From: Mrakia gelida
Lineage: Eukaryota > Basidiomycota > Tremellomycetes > Cystofilobasidiales > Mrakiaceae
Assembly (NCBI GenBank): GCA_024345305.1
Contig: BRON01000009.1
Coordinates: 1,240,001-1,304,000, forward strand
Direction: 5' to 3'
Length of the DNA stretch: 64,000 nucleotides
Positions 11,045-23,000 of this stretch are shown one piece after another. A program made the position numbers and the translations under genes. The notes beneath the pieces were generated by a model. It was given only the letters and a program-made list of their open reading frames with translations. It was not told the DNA's origin and made no database searches. How positions within the stretch are numbered: position 1 is the stretch's first letter; each line of letters begins with the position of its first letter.

Positions 11045-12314
11045 ATGGCGAACGTCGAGCAATGGGTGATGGAGATTCCTCCAGTAACAAGAACCTGGGT
11101 CGGTCTGTGTATCGGTTCGAGCATCGCCGTCGTGAGTTCCAGCTCACCTCCCTCCTCTCCTTCCTTCCCTCTCCTCATCTTAGTCGTCCCACTATCGACA
11201 GCCCCATTCTCTGGGTACTGACTTCTCAACATTCTCGCCTTTGCAGCAATGCAAAATAGTCGCCCCTCTTCACCTCTACTTCTCGTGGAAATCCACCTTC
11301 GGCAAGATGGAGGTTCGTTCGAGCTCATCACCTTCCTCCTTCCCTCCCTCCTCCCTCTGGCCCTGCTTCCCTCTCTGATCCATGCCTCTATCTCCCAGCT
11401 CTGGCGCCCCTTCTCAACCTTCATCTACTTCGGACCTCTCTCAATGGAGTTTCTCATCCATCTCTTCTTCATCGTGAGCTCAAAACTCCTCTCGTCTCGT
11501 CACGGCCTCCACCGCGCGCCAGCGTTTCAATCTCACCCCCGTCTCCCTCCCTTTGCAGATGCGCTACTCTCGCTTACTAGAAGAGAACTCCTACGCCAAC
11601 CGTCGAGCAGACTTTCTCTGGCTGCTCATAGTCTGTTCGGCGATGCTTCTCGTTCGTTCCCACCATCTCCCTCTCTCGACTCGTTCGATCTCACGTCGCT
11701 GACCAGGCTTCGTCTTTCCCTTCTCTTTGGCGGGTTGCAGCTCATCTCCCCGCTCTTCACAGTCCCCTTCCTCTCCGGCTCCCTCGCCTTCGTCCTCGTC
11801 TACATCTGGTCTCGTCGCAATCCGAGCGTGATGATGAGTCTGATGGGAGTGATCACCCTTCGAGCTCCGTACCTCCCTCTTGCCCTCGTGGGAGTCAGCT
11901 GGGCGATGAACAACGATTGGAGGAGTGCTGTTGCTGATGGGGTGCGTGGACCAAGATCTGTTTTTTCTTCCTCCGTCGAGGATTCGAGCTTGCATCGAGC
12001 TCGAACTCCACTCGTCGAGGGGCTCGAAGCTCGTTCGAACGCGACGCTGACCTCTTCCCCTTTCCTCTCTTCCCCGTTCCTTCTTCAAGATGGGCTGCGT
12101 CGTAGGCCACATCTTCTGGTTCGGGATGGATGTCTGGCCGAGGGAGATGTCTAGTAAAGGGAAAGGGTGGTTCGAAACTCCTCATCTCTTGTCAGTCTCT
12201 TCTTGTCCCTCTCATCTCTCCCTGCACTCCCACCTCGCTGACTCTTCCCCCTTTTTTTGCTTCGACAGGACACGCCTCGTCGATGGACCACCACCAGCAC
12301 CAGCGATTGAATGA
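11045..12314 (+). CDS. Derlin (Der1-like rhomboid pseudoprotease)
   Basis: ER membrane protein of ER-associated degradation, helping retrotranslocate misfolded proteins to the Cdc48 machinery. Seven exons: 11045-11131, 11247-11312, 11399-11473, 11559-11651, 11741-11941, 12090-12190 and 12269-12314, all phase-consistent. It begins MANVEQWVMEIPPVTRTWVG and carries the Derlin pattern QCKIVAPLHLYFSW, then RPFSTFIYFG (the WR-type loop), several hydrophobic segments and VGHIFWFGMDVWP near the end. No catalytic Ser/His of active rhomboids is apparent, as expected for derlins. The C-terminal tail after the last membrane segment is short and Pro-rich, with no clear SHP box. Its promoter is shared with the unknown gene on the other strand. 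Confidence 0.88.
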
Positions 12315-12594
12315 TCTTTCTTCTCTCGACGTCACGAGCGAGACGAGGAGAACGAACGAAAGAAAGAAACGAGGGGGCATGATCGTGATAACCAAGCGAA
12401 AAGGAGGAGAGATGCTGGGTCGTCAGGAAAGAAGAGAGCTCGAAACTGAAAGATGTGTGTATGAGAGAGAGAGCGAGAGAGGGAAGGGTAGTTAAGTAGG
12501 TAGGTAGTCGAGCGAAAGATATAAGTCCAAGAAGAAACACAAACGAGAGAATCGACTGAAGAAGAGAGACGCGTCAAAACGAACAAAAGAGTGA

Positions 12595-14641
12595 TTACGC
12601 CAACCCACCCTCCTCCTCTTCCTCTTTGATCACCACCACCCCAGCATCCGCATCCCCGTGCACCACTCCGTTCTCCCCTACCTCCACTCCCACCGTCCCC
12701 ACCGCTGTCGTTGGACTCTCCGCTCCTCCTCCAGCAGCAGCACTGTCACTCTTCGCGCTCGCCTCACTCGTCCCACTCCCCTCCCTCCTCATCCCCCCAC
12801 TCCCACCCCCCCTCGGACTGAAATTCCTCTCCAACCCAGGACTCAACATACTCGGACTCGGACTAGCCGGTATCGCCACCCCTCCTCTCAACGCCAACGC
12901 ATTCTTCCTCTCCCTCACCCGTTCCGTCTCCTCCACCCCCCCAGTCTTCTTCAACTTCCTCCCATCCACGAACTCCGACAGTTGGTTCGAGAGCTCGTTC
13001 CCACTCCCCTTCTCCGCCAGCTCTCGTTCTCGCATGCGTTGAGCGTTCTCGATAGCTTTGAGGCGTTTGGTAGGGTCGACTTTGGCTCCTTGGATTTCGA
13101 AGAGGACGGAGGAGAGGGACGATTGAGGGTTGTTGGAATCCCCGTTGGGGGAGGGAGGTCGGTAGCCTATTCCTCCTCCTCGAGAGCGAAGGGAGGACTG
13201 TCCATGACCGTGGGAGGAGTTGGGTGTTGGTGTCGAAGCTCGATGAGCCGCGTAGACTTCGATCTGATCGAACACGTCCTTGAGAGCCTTGAAGTCCGCC
13301 TGGATATCGACCGTGAAAGCGAGGTGATGCGAGAGTTGTTTTTCCTCAGCCATAACGTTCTCCATCTCCTGACTCCACGTCGTCCTCCACGTCGTAGCAG
13401 CCGCACTGGTCGTCTTGACCAGATCCTCCAGCTGGTCCTTCGCGTCGTTGATGTCCTTCTTGAGCGAGCGCATGAGCGAGGGTTTGGGGACGATGAGCTT
13501 CTCGGTCACGTCCGTGTGGAGTTCTTCGACGACGTCGGCGAGGTCTTCGACTTTTCGGAGGACGTCCTGGGATTGGAGGTCGATCTTGACTTTGCCGGCG
13601 TTGACGAAGGCGCGTCCACCTCCGAGGGAGGTGGTGGCGACGTCCCGAAGACGTTGGTTCTCCTTTCGGATTCGACTGAAGGTCTCCTTGACGGTGTTCA
13701 TGCCGTCGACGTGGATCTGACGCATGATGCCGAGTTCGCGTCGAAGGGACTGGACCTCGTCGAACTGGGTTCGGAGATCCGAGACGATCGATGGGGAGAC
13801 GTAGGAGGTGGAAGGGTGCTCGGGAGTTGTTGAGGTGGTGGTTGGGACGATAGTGGAGGCGGAGGCGGAGGTGGAAGGAGAGGAGGAGGTGGAAGAGGTG
13901 GTGGTGATGGGTTGAGGAGCGATGGAGGGTGGTTTCCAGGTTCGATCAGTTTGAGGAGAGGTGCTATTGGGCGAGAGCGAGGGTTTGGAGGGAGTAGCGT
14001 TGGTTCCGGAGGAGAAGGACATCGACATCCTGTTGCTGGCTGCTTGGATGGTGTTGTTACTGGCCTGAAGGGTCGCGAACTGGGAGGAGAGAGGAGCGAC
14101 GGATTCTCGGATGAGGTCTTCGAGTTTCCGAGAGAGCGACGACATCTGAGTGTCGATGTGCTGCTTGACTTGGTCGAGAGCTGTAGTAGCACGAAGAGAG
14201 ACACGAACATCAATCTCGAGAAGATCGAAGCGAAGCGAGCCGATTGGTCGAACGCGACGAAGAAAGGAAGGAGCGACGCGACTCACGTTCGATGTTCAAA
14301 CTCAACTGCACTCCATCCCTCAACTCCTCTCCTTCCTCCCACTCGTACCTCCACTCCGTCTTCGGATCCCTCACGTAGATGCTCGGAAACTCGTCTCCCC
14401 CAGGACTGTACGCGAACTTCTCCATGAAGAGCAGCCTGATCGAAGGAATTGTCGGTCCCGCCGGAATGAGCACCTTCTTGCACTCCCTCCCGTGAAGAAG
14501 GAAGACCGAAATCGCGTCGGGCGTCGAGGGCTCCGAGTGCTCGTTCCATCGTTTCTCTCGTATAGCTACGTCACGATTCAGAAGGGAGAGCTCACTGTTG
14601 GCAAGGCGTTCACCTCGTTGTCGCTTCTCGGAATGCTTCAA
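12595..14641 (-). CDS. BUD6: Bud6/Aip3 actin- and formin-regulating protein, 5'-truncated
   Basis: Polarity protein that binds actin and stimulates formins. Two exons: 14641-14287 and 14180-12595. The Aip3/Bud6 domain is clear: ISVFLLHGRECKKVLIP, FMEKFAYSPGGDEFPSIYV, LSLNIE then LDQVKQHIDTQMSSLSRKLE, followed by a long coiled-coil core (VQSLRRELGIMRQIHVDGMN; KPSLMRSLKKDINDAKDQLE) and a disordered Gly/Ser/Glu tail. What is missing is the N-terminal half expected of Bud6. Upstream of about 14545 the DNA is the coding region of an ABC transporter on the other strand, so the first roughly 30 residues from the ATG at 14641 would be antisense ABC sequence. The actin/formin-binding core remains, so a shortened product could work. 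The truncation may also reflect a mis-joined assembly. Confidence 0.8.
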
Positions 14642-17600
14642 GGACCTTTGATGGGGTCAGTCTTGAGCTCGCGGAGTCGTCTCGTCCTTTCCGTGCTCAC
14701 CCGATCTCCTTCCCGTCTTCTCAGACTTCCTCGATTCTACACTCGTCTCCTCAAGAACTGGGTCTCTCTCAAGAGGATCGAAACCTACCTCAACGAAGCT
14801 GAGGTCCCTTCGTTCGTTTCCTCTCTCACCTCCCGCAAGCCAGTTTCCGCCGACTCGACCGACGGGAAGATCGGATTCATCGACGCCTCGTTCAGATAGA
14901 ACGCTGGGAACAAGGTCGAGGACGCTTCGAAGGACAAGGACAAGAAGAAGGCCGACATCAAGCCGTCGACGTCGAACTCGGACCCGCTTCCCATCGTCGA
15001 GTAGGAACCAGTCGTCGAAGCTCGCGTCTTCGAGCTCAACAACATCTCCTTCGTCTTCCCATCCTCTGGACTCACCGTCGTCACAGGTTCAACCGGATCA
15101 GGCAAGACGGCTCTCCTCATGGCTCTTCTCGGGGAGCTCAACATCATCAAGGGCTTCGTCCTCCTCCCGAAGGATCTCGCCCACGTCAACAAGGATGGCT
15201 TGACGAACTCGTGCTCGTACAGCTCTCAGACTGCCTGGTTGCAGAATTTGACGATCAAAGAGAACATGTGAGTTCGAAGAAACGCTCAAAGGGAAGGCAA
15301 AGGCGATTTCGGGCTGACTTTGTTTCGCATTCCCTCGTCTGTTTCGCGCCAGTCTCTTCGGTTCCCCCTTCGAGCAGGATCGATACGACGCCGTCTTGAA
15401 GGCTTGCTGCTTGCTTCCCGATCTCAAGATTCTCGAGGACGGAGACGAGACTGGTGAGTTCAGTTCCTCGATGAGAAGACGAAAGCGACGCGGATCGGAG
15501 GGCCGATCTCGTTCGCGTTTTCTCGACTCGCAGAGATCGGATCCAAGGGCGTTAGTTTGAGTGGTGGCCAGAAGGCAAGGGTCGCTCTGGCGCGTGCTGT
15601 TTACTCTCGAGCCAAGGTGAGTTTCTTCGCCTTCTTCAGTCGAATCGAGCTCGAGCTGAAGCTGACACTCCTCCTTCCTCCCGAACAGAACGTTCTCCTC
15701 GACGACCCTCTCGCTGCCGTTGACTCTCACACCGCTGCTGCTCTCGTCACCGACTGCCTCGCTGGACCTTTGATGGCTGGTCGAACCGTCGTGAGTGCCT
15801 GCGCTCGGCTCTCTTTGTTTTCGTCGCGTCCTGACCTCTTCGTCTGCTTCGTTCTCTTCCTCAAGATCATCGTCTCCCACCACGTCGAGCTCCTTCTTCC
15901 CATCGCCCACTCCCTCATTCGCATCGTCGATGGAAGACTCGACGTCGCTGGCTCGGTCGAGGATCTTCGAGCGCGAGGAGAACTCGCCGCCATCGTCGAA
16001 GTCGAAGAGAAGCTCCACGCCCAGGAGGAAACCGTGATCGAGGAAACTCCCGTGAAGGTTGAGGGAGAGATCGAGGCTGCCGTCGTAGTCGAGAAGAAGA
16101 AGGCTAAGAAGATGGTCAAGGACGAGGAGAGGGAAATCGGGTCCGTTCGCTGGGAAACCTACAAGGTACGTCTTCCGCTTCCCGGCTCTTCTCGCTCGAT
16201 TTGATAGTCACCCTCGTCATTTCATCAGCTCTACTTCGCCGCCTCTGGATTCCTTCTCTGCATGTTCACGTTTGCGTTCATGGCCGTCACCAAGAACTTC
16301 TCGATCATCGAACGTTGGGTGAGTCTTCGTCTTCTTCTTTCCTCTCTCGACGCGACTCTCCCGCCTTGAGCTGACTCTTCCTCCTTTCCTCGACGCCTCA
16401 GTGGATCAAAGAGTGTTCGTTAGCGCATCTTCTGATTCCACACTCGTGAACGCCTGACTGACTCTTCCTTCCTATTCTTCAGGGACGGAAAGCTACAAGA
16501 CGAACGGAACCGAAACGGACACTCTCCTCTCGATCTCCTCGAGCCTCCTCAAGCGCGGAGTCGACACCTTCTCAACTCTAGACACGAGTCAGTCCGCCTT
16601 CTCCCTCCTCGGACAACAAGTCGGCCCTCGAATCAGTCTCTCGTCCTTCAATCCACTTCGACCTGACGCGAAGTGAGCAACAACTTCCGTCGAGTCGCGT
16701 CTCGAACCTCGAAGCTTCCGTCGTCCTTCGTCAAGCTCCAGCTGACTCTCTTCAACCTTGCGGTACATCTCTTTATTTTTTCCTTCGCTGCAGGACCCAC
16801 CCTCTCTTCTACGTTGGAATCTACGCCGCAATCACCTTGCTCGACGGTTTCGCCGGCCTCCTTTCCTCGACCGCGTCTTGCTTCTCCGCTTACCGAGCTT
16901 CAAAAAGACTTCACAACGACATGTTGAAATCGGTCATCAAGTGCCCTCCTCGATGGGTAAGTCTGGTATCTTTCTTTCCGTCTGCGACGAGCTTGAGAGC
17001 CTCGCCGCCGCTCCTCCGATCTGACCATCTGCCTTCCTCCCTCTCTTGCTCCCCCCCTCATCAGTTCGACGTCACTCCCTCAGGCAGGATCGTCTCTCGA
17101 TTCTCTCGCGACATCCAGAAGATCGACGAGGAGCTGCCTTTCTACATCCTCTACGTCTCCCACTACGTCTTCACCCTCGCCGGAGCCATCATCCTCGTTC
17201 TCGCAATCGTGCCCGTCTTCGCCATTCCTGGCCTCTTCATTGCAGGAGTCTACGCTCACCTCACGCGTCGATACATCCGAACGGGGAGGGATCTCAAGAG
17301 GATGGAATCGATCGCTCTGTCGCCCGTTCTTTCAGGATTCTCGTCGATTCTCGATGGAGTCGTCACCGTTCGAGCTTTCTCTGCCGAAAAGAGGTTCTTC
17401 GCTCAGTACCAGGAGGACTTTGACAGGTCGCGACAGATGTGGTGGTGGTGAGTCGATGTCCTCGACGTGCCGGACCACTGGGGCGTGTGCTGACTCTTTC
17501 TCCCCCTCTTCCTCTTCCCTTCGTCCTTCCTCAGGGAATGGATGAGTAACCGATGGTGCCTTCTGCGATTCGACGTCATCGGAGTGAGTTTTCGCGCTGG

Positions 17601-19538
17601 CTTGAAGCAGAATGGCCTGTCGGAGCGCGTTGCTAGTGCTACGTCCCTCTTCGCTTTCTCGCGTTCGAACCTGACAGAGCTCATTCTTCGTTCCTCAGGG
17701 TGTTTCTGTCCTCTTCGCCTCTCTCCTGACCATCTACCAAGGTCGATCCGCTGGACTCGGTGGAGTACGTCCTTTTCCTTCGCAATTAACCATCCTATCA
17801 ATCTATGCTGAGTCTGACGGACGCGCTTTTCATCTCTGCAGATGGCTATCGTCTCCGCTCAATCCCTTACCTTGGGTATCTACTGGACGTCTCGATTCTA
17901 CGCCGACCTTGAACAGCAGATGAACTCGAGTGAGTCTCACGTTCTCTTCGTTCTTCTTCGACGGTCGCTGAATCCACTTCCTTTCTTTCACCCCATCCAC
18001 AGTGGAGAGAGTCAAGGAATATCTCCATCTTCCAACCGAAACTCCCAACACGATCGCCGAGACCACTCCCCCAGCCTACTGGCCTTCTTCGTCTGGAGAA
18101 GCTCTGGTGCGTTCAATTTCATGGTCAACTGCACGTCGACGCGTCGATCGTCAGATTCCGACTGATCCCTCCCCCTTTTCTAGATCTCGGTCAAGAATCT
18201 CGTCATCTCGTACGCGCCTGAGCTCCCACCTGTCATCCACGGAATCTCCTTCGACATCAAGCCTCGCGAGAAGGTGAGCTTTGAACTATTCCTCTCCTCC
18301 TCGACACGCTCGATATCTGACGAGCACGTCGCCCTTCCAATCTTCCACTCCTCCCAGATTGGACTCATCGGTAGAACCGGATCGGGAAAGTCGACTCTCG
18401 GGATGAGTTTCCTGAGATTTGCCGAGCCTATCAGGTTCGTCGACGTCTTTCTTTCCTTCCCCGCGTCGTCCACTCGTCCTGACTTCCCTTTCTTCTCACC
18501 CCGCAGCGGATCCATCACCATTGACGGGATCGACATCACCACGATTGGCCTTGAGAATCTGAGGTCTTCGATCTCCCTCGTTCCTCAAGACGCCGTTCTC
18601 TTTGCTGGTGAGTTGTTTAAAGCGCGGGATTCTCGTTCGTTGCGAGCCTGGCTGATCCGACCTTTCTCGACTTTTCCGACCTCAGGGACGATTCGCGACA
18701 ACCTCGACCCTTTCCAAGAGCACACGGACGAGGATCTTCCAGACGCCCTCACTCGAGTTCAGCTGGGAACCTCGACGAGTGCTGGTCCTAGTCGAGTTGC
18801 TTCCACAACCGATCTCATCAAGCTCGGAGACGAGGAGGACCTCTCAAGGCTGGATCCATCGCTTCGGGAGGAGGCAAGATCTCCATTACGCTCGACACTG
18901 AAGTCAGGTGAGATCAACTCGCATCCTTGCGAGCCAACACTTCGACGCGTCGTTGACCTCTTACCTTTCCTTCACCTCTCCCTTTCTCCCTCTCCCTCCA
19001 GTGCGGGCGGAGGAAACTTCTCGCAAGGACAACGCCAGCTCCTAGCACTCGCTCGAGCGCTCTTGAGGCGAAACAACATCATCATCAGTGAGAAACGATC
19101 CGCCCCTCCCTCCCTCTCTTCGGTCGACTGACGCGTCTGTCTTCCTTCCGCCGGCCGTGAGTGGACGAGGCGACTGCTAGTGTAGATTTTGAGACAGATA
19201 CCTTGATCCAGCAGACGATCCGAGAAGAGTTCGTTCAACGCTCTTCCACTCGTCGCGTCGTCTCTTTCCTTTTGGAGCTGACATTCGTTCCTTCTCCCGT
19301 TCCGTTCCAGATTCAAGGACGCCGCCCTCATCACGATCGCCCACCGACTCTCTTCCATCATTGACTACGATAGACTCCTCGTCCTCGATCACGGTCGTCT
19401 CTCGAATTCGACACTCCCTTCGCGCTCCTTCAAAAGGAAAGCGGCGACGACGCGATCTTCAAAGGGATGGTCGAGAAGAGCGGAAAGTTCGACGAGCTGT
19501 ACGCTGCTGCTGAGGCGAAGGATAAGGGTTCTGCTTGA
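14546..19538 (+). pseudogene. ABC-C (MRP/YOR1-type) transporter, 5'-truncated, with in-frame stops
   Basis: Remnant of a full-size ABC-C exporter. It starts inside the first membrane domain (SYVTIQKGELTVGKAFTSL), so the N-terminal membrane helices are absent and no start codon is visible. NBD1 has Walker A TGSTGSGKTALL (about 15087-15122), signature [15 protein letters not shown] and Walker B NVLLDDP. A second membrane domain follows (about 16230-17900). NBD2 has Walker A GRTGSGKSTLG, signature FSQGQRQLLALARALL and DEATASVD split by an intron, then LITIAHRLSS. About twenty introns splice in frame. Lesions: TAG at 14897-14899, where a Trp is expected (ASFR-W-NAG); TAG at 15002-15004; and a one-base loss near 19398, before EFDTPFALLQKESGDD. 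The end at 19538 (AKDKGSA) is natural. It is read here as a broken gene; the conserved NBDs mean decay is recent or partly artefactual. Confidence 0.8.
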
Positions 19539-20017
19539 TAACCGATAAAATTCTGGTTGGGTTTCGCGTCGGCTCGCGAGAAGGGCGCGGACGAGTCTGC
19601 TTGACGACGACGACGGATCCGGAACCCTTCACGGCCTAGATTAGCTTCATTTTTGCCTGCCTCTTTTTCTCTCTCTCTTTTTACTTGATACCTTATAGAT
19701 ATCAATTCTCTTCTCCTTTGCTCAAGGTAGAACAAGAAGAAGAAGCTGAAAGCGGGGAGAGGGAGGAGGAGGCGGGGGGGAGGGACGACGAGAATTTCGT
19801 TTCCTCGAGTCGGCTGACCTCAAGAAACCAGTCTTCCGTTTTTCGCCCCCACGCTTGGTAAAGAAAGCTGTCGAAAACCGTCCATGCTTGAACAAACAAA
19901 CGAAAATGATCCATGGACGACTCGAAAATCGTCCGCCGACAACGAGAGCGCACGGTACAAACAAAGCTTCCCTCCCTCCCACCTACGCGTCTCCCTCTCT
20001 CACCAACCCACTTCGAC
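19539..20017. other. Intergenic, convergent 3' ends
   Basis: Spacer between the ABC transporter stop and the BRCT-gene stop on the opposite strand. It is AT-richer than the coding DNA around 19620-19720, with T runs and a TATAGATAT stretch that could serve as 3'-processing sequence for the plus-strand unit. I see no convincing gene. Confidence 0.5.
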
Positions 20018-23000
20018 CTACTCGACGTCTCCTCCGTTCGCCAAACACCTCTCCAACCACCGCTGCCCATCTTGGACGATCCGGACCGATCCTAGGTTGG
20101 CGAGAGCTTGTTTCTTTGCTTGGGTGAGTTTGGGGGATTCGGTGGTGGAGCTGCGAGGAAGAAAGGAGGAGGGAAGGGTTAGTCCGAGGTTCGACGCGAC
20201 GAACGAGGAGTCGAGCAGAGCGAGGGATTCGGGATGACGAGGAGTAGGAGCCGAAGGCGAAAGAGGTGAGAAAGGGAGACGTCGAACTCACCCACTCGTG
20301 GTCCTCAACCTCAACGCGTCCGGCGGGCAGATAAGATGGGTGCATCGATCCGTGAGAGTTCTGGAGTAGGTCGCTCCAGCGAGACGAACGAGGGCGATGA
20401 CGATGGCGAGGTGATGGTCTCGGTAATCTGTTACGCAGATTTTCTGCGGAAGGCGAAGGGTGGGGAAGAGGAAGAAGAGATAAAGAGGGAGGTCGACGCG
20501 TCAGTTCGAATCAGCGCGCGACTCGAGCGAGCGATGAGAGAGCGAGAGGAGAGATAGTAGTACGCACGAAGTCCTCAAACCCAGGCACTGAAGCTTCCCT
20601 CGGTTCATGCGTGACCTCCGAAAGGTTGGCGGAGAAGGGATGTTTGAGCGATAAGACCCAGAGGTGCGTTCGGAGGAAGGCTCCTGTTTCGACGGCCTGT
20701 AGACGACACACAAACCGGACGCGAAGCAAGCAAACCGAAGAGGGCGTCAGTTCTCTGCTTCGACGCGTCGAGAAGAACCTTGGACAAAGAGAAAGATAGA
20801 GCTCGACGCGAACTCACCGCCTCAACCTCCTCCCTCGCCGCCTCCGATCCCTCTCCACCTCTTCTCCAACAAATCAGCACCACCTTCGTCCCCTTCTCCT
20901 CATCATCATCCTCCCAATCCTCCTTACAAGTCCTCACACTGATCTCCCCACCCAGCACCTCCACATCCTCCTCCAACTTCTCTCGCGTCTCCTCCCCCTG
21001 CACGTCCGTTCCGATCACGATCTTGTAACCCAACAAGTCGAGCTCAACGCCTTTGTTCCCCTTGTCGTTGTTGTTGGTGGGGGGAAGGAACGAGACGTGA
21101 GCTTTGGTGGTGGTGGGGCGTGGTTTCTTGGAGGGAGCGAGGAGGGTTGGGTGGACGGGTCGTTTGGAGTTGATGAGAGAGGGAGTTGGTGCAGGTGTGG
21201 GAGCTGGTCGAGTGATCTGGATAGTCGGAACGGCCGAGCTGTTTTTTGGGGTGGTGGGTGAGGATCGAAGAGGTTGAGCAGGAGGAGGAGGAGCGCGTGA
21301 TGCTCGTCGTTGAGGGAAGAGGAGATGAGGTTTGACCGACGAGGACGCGACGCCGTCCTCGGGTTTGGGAGGAGTGGGATCGCTTGTGGCTCGCTTGGTG
21401 GTGGGAGGAGGGGAGAGAGGAGTTTGAAGGAGTTCGAAGGAGGAGGGTGTTTGGGAGGAGACGAGGATTGCAGAGGCTCTGCGAAGAGGGGAGGGAGTGG
21501 AGAGGTATCGCGGCTGAGGCTTGTGTTTCGAGGAGTTAGGAAGACTGGTCGGGCGAGGGGAGAGACCTTGAGGAGGTGGCGGCGGACCTTGAGCTCGAGC
21601 TCGAAGCTGAAGCAGCGACGGCGCGTCTCGGGTGTGAGACGTTCGAGCGAACGAAGAGCTGATGTAGTGGGCGATGCCAGCTGCCTCCTCTTCCGGCTCG
21701 TCCTCGTCCTCGTCGATGTCCTTGATGCATTCGAGGGGTTCGGCGTCCTTGGAAACCTGCTCCATTCCCCGTTCCTCGAGTTCGTCGACCGTAGGCGACA
21801 CCTCGGAACCTCGCGTGGGACGGTCCAAAGAAGACGACCTCCCAGAGACATCTGTCGGCTCCTCCAGTTCCTTCACGGCGTCCAGGCATGGATGATACTG
21901 GGGGGAACTGAGGAAGCAAAGGGAAACGAAACGTGATCAGCTCGATTTCGAGAGAGAGCGAGGGGTGGAGTTGAGTCTCGGGTTCGAACGAACATCTTGA
22001 CGACCTTGCAAGACGTAAGCCAACGGTGTGAAACGGAGATGAAAGAAAGAGTCAGGTTAGTCGAGCGCACGGAGAGCCAAGGGAAACGAAGAGAAAGAGG
22101 TCAACTCACGATCATGGGAGCCTCGTCCTCGTTCGAAGTGGAGATGTCCTCCATCGGCGTGTCGATCAAGCACTCCTGGGACGAAGGAGCATCCAGCTGA
22201 CCGAGATCGTCGAGAGACGGCTGAGCGATCGAAGGATCAGACGTGGTCCTGGAGGAAGAAGAGGAAGGAAGCGAGGAGGCGGAGGAGGGGACGTCGAGGG
22301 AAGGACTGGACGAGAAAAACGGACCTGATCAGACGCGTCGTCGAACGAGGAATTCGTCGAGCGAGCTCACCTCTGAGAAGAAGGATGCGATGATCCAGAG
22401 ACCTGGTGGAAGAGAGGAGGAAATGGTCAGTGAAGAGTCTGCTTCGACGCGAAGGAGAGCGAAAGACTCACCGTCGAATTGAGTCGCTGGTACTCTCCGA
22501 TCTTGACCGGATCCCTCCGATCCTCTCCATTTGGGCGTAGCCGACACGGCTTGACCTTGCGACGGTGGTCGCGACCGTTTCTCGCCTTGGAGAAGCCCTT
22601 ACCGCAGCAGGGGCAACCCCAAGGCTGAAGAAAACGAGGAAGAATCGCGAAGTCAGGACACGCTCGCGACGAGGGAGACAAGACAGTGCTCGAGATAGAG
22701 CGAGACAGCTGACCTTCCATGGTTCCAACCAGAACGGCTGAAGAAACGATATGGAGCGAGAAGGAAGTCAGCTTGTGGGCTCGAAGGCGAGATGAAAGAA
22801 AGACGGAAGAAACTCACGTCGTCCGAGAAACGAACGGTTCCAGGGTCCGACGTGTACGAGGTGTTCTTCAAAACGATGGACTCCTTGAGCTTGGTCTCCT
22901 GTCCCTCGATCTATAAAGAAAGCGAAAACAGAGGGAGTCAGACTCTTCGAACGAGAGAAGAGCGAAGGAGAGAAGTGGAAGAGTGAACGCACGTCGTCCT

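Noticed and set aside
12658..13833. Long plus-strand open frame opposite BUD6
   Set aside because: It is antisense to the BUD6 coiled coil; no domain and no splice or codon support.
14897..15004. Idea that TAG is reassigned to a sense codon in this organism
   Set aside because: Other genes here end naturally at TAG (35638, 49230, 55516), so TAG works as a stop.
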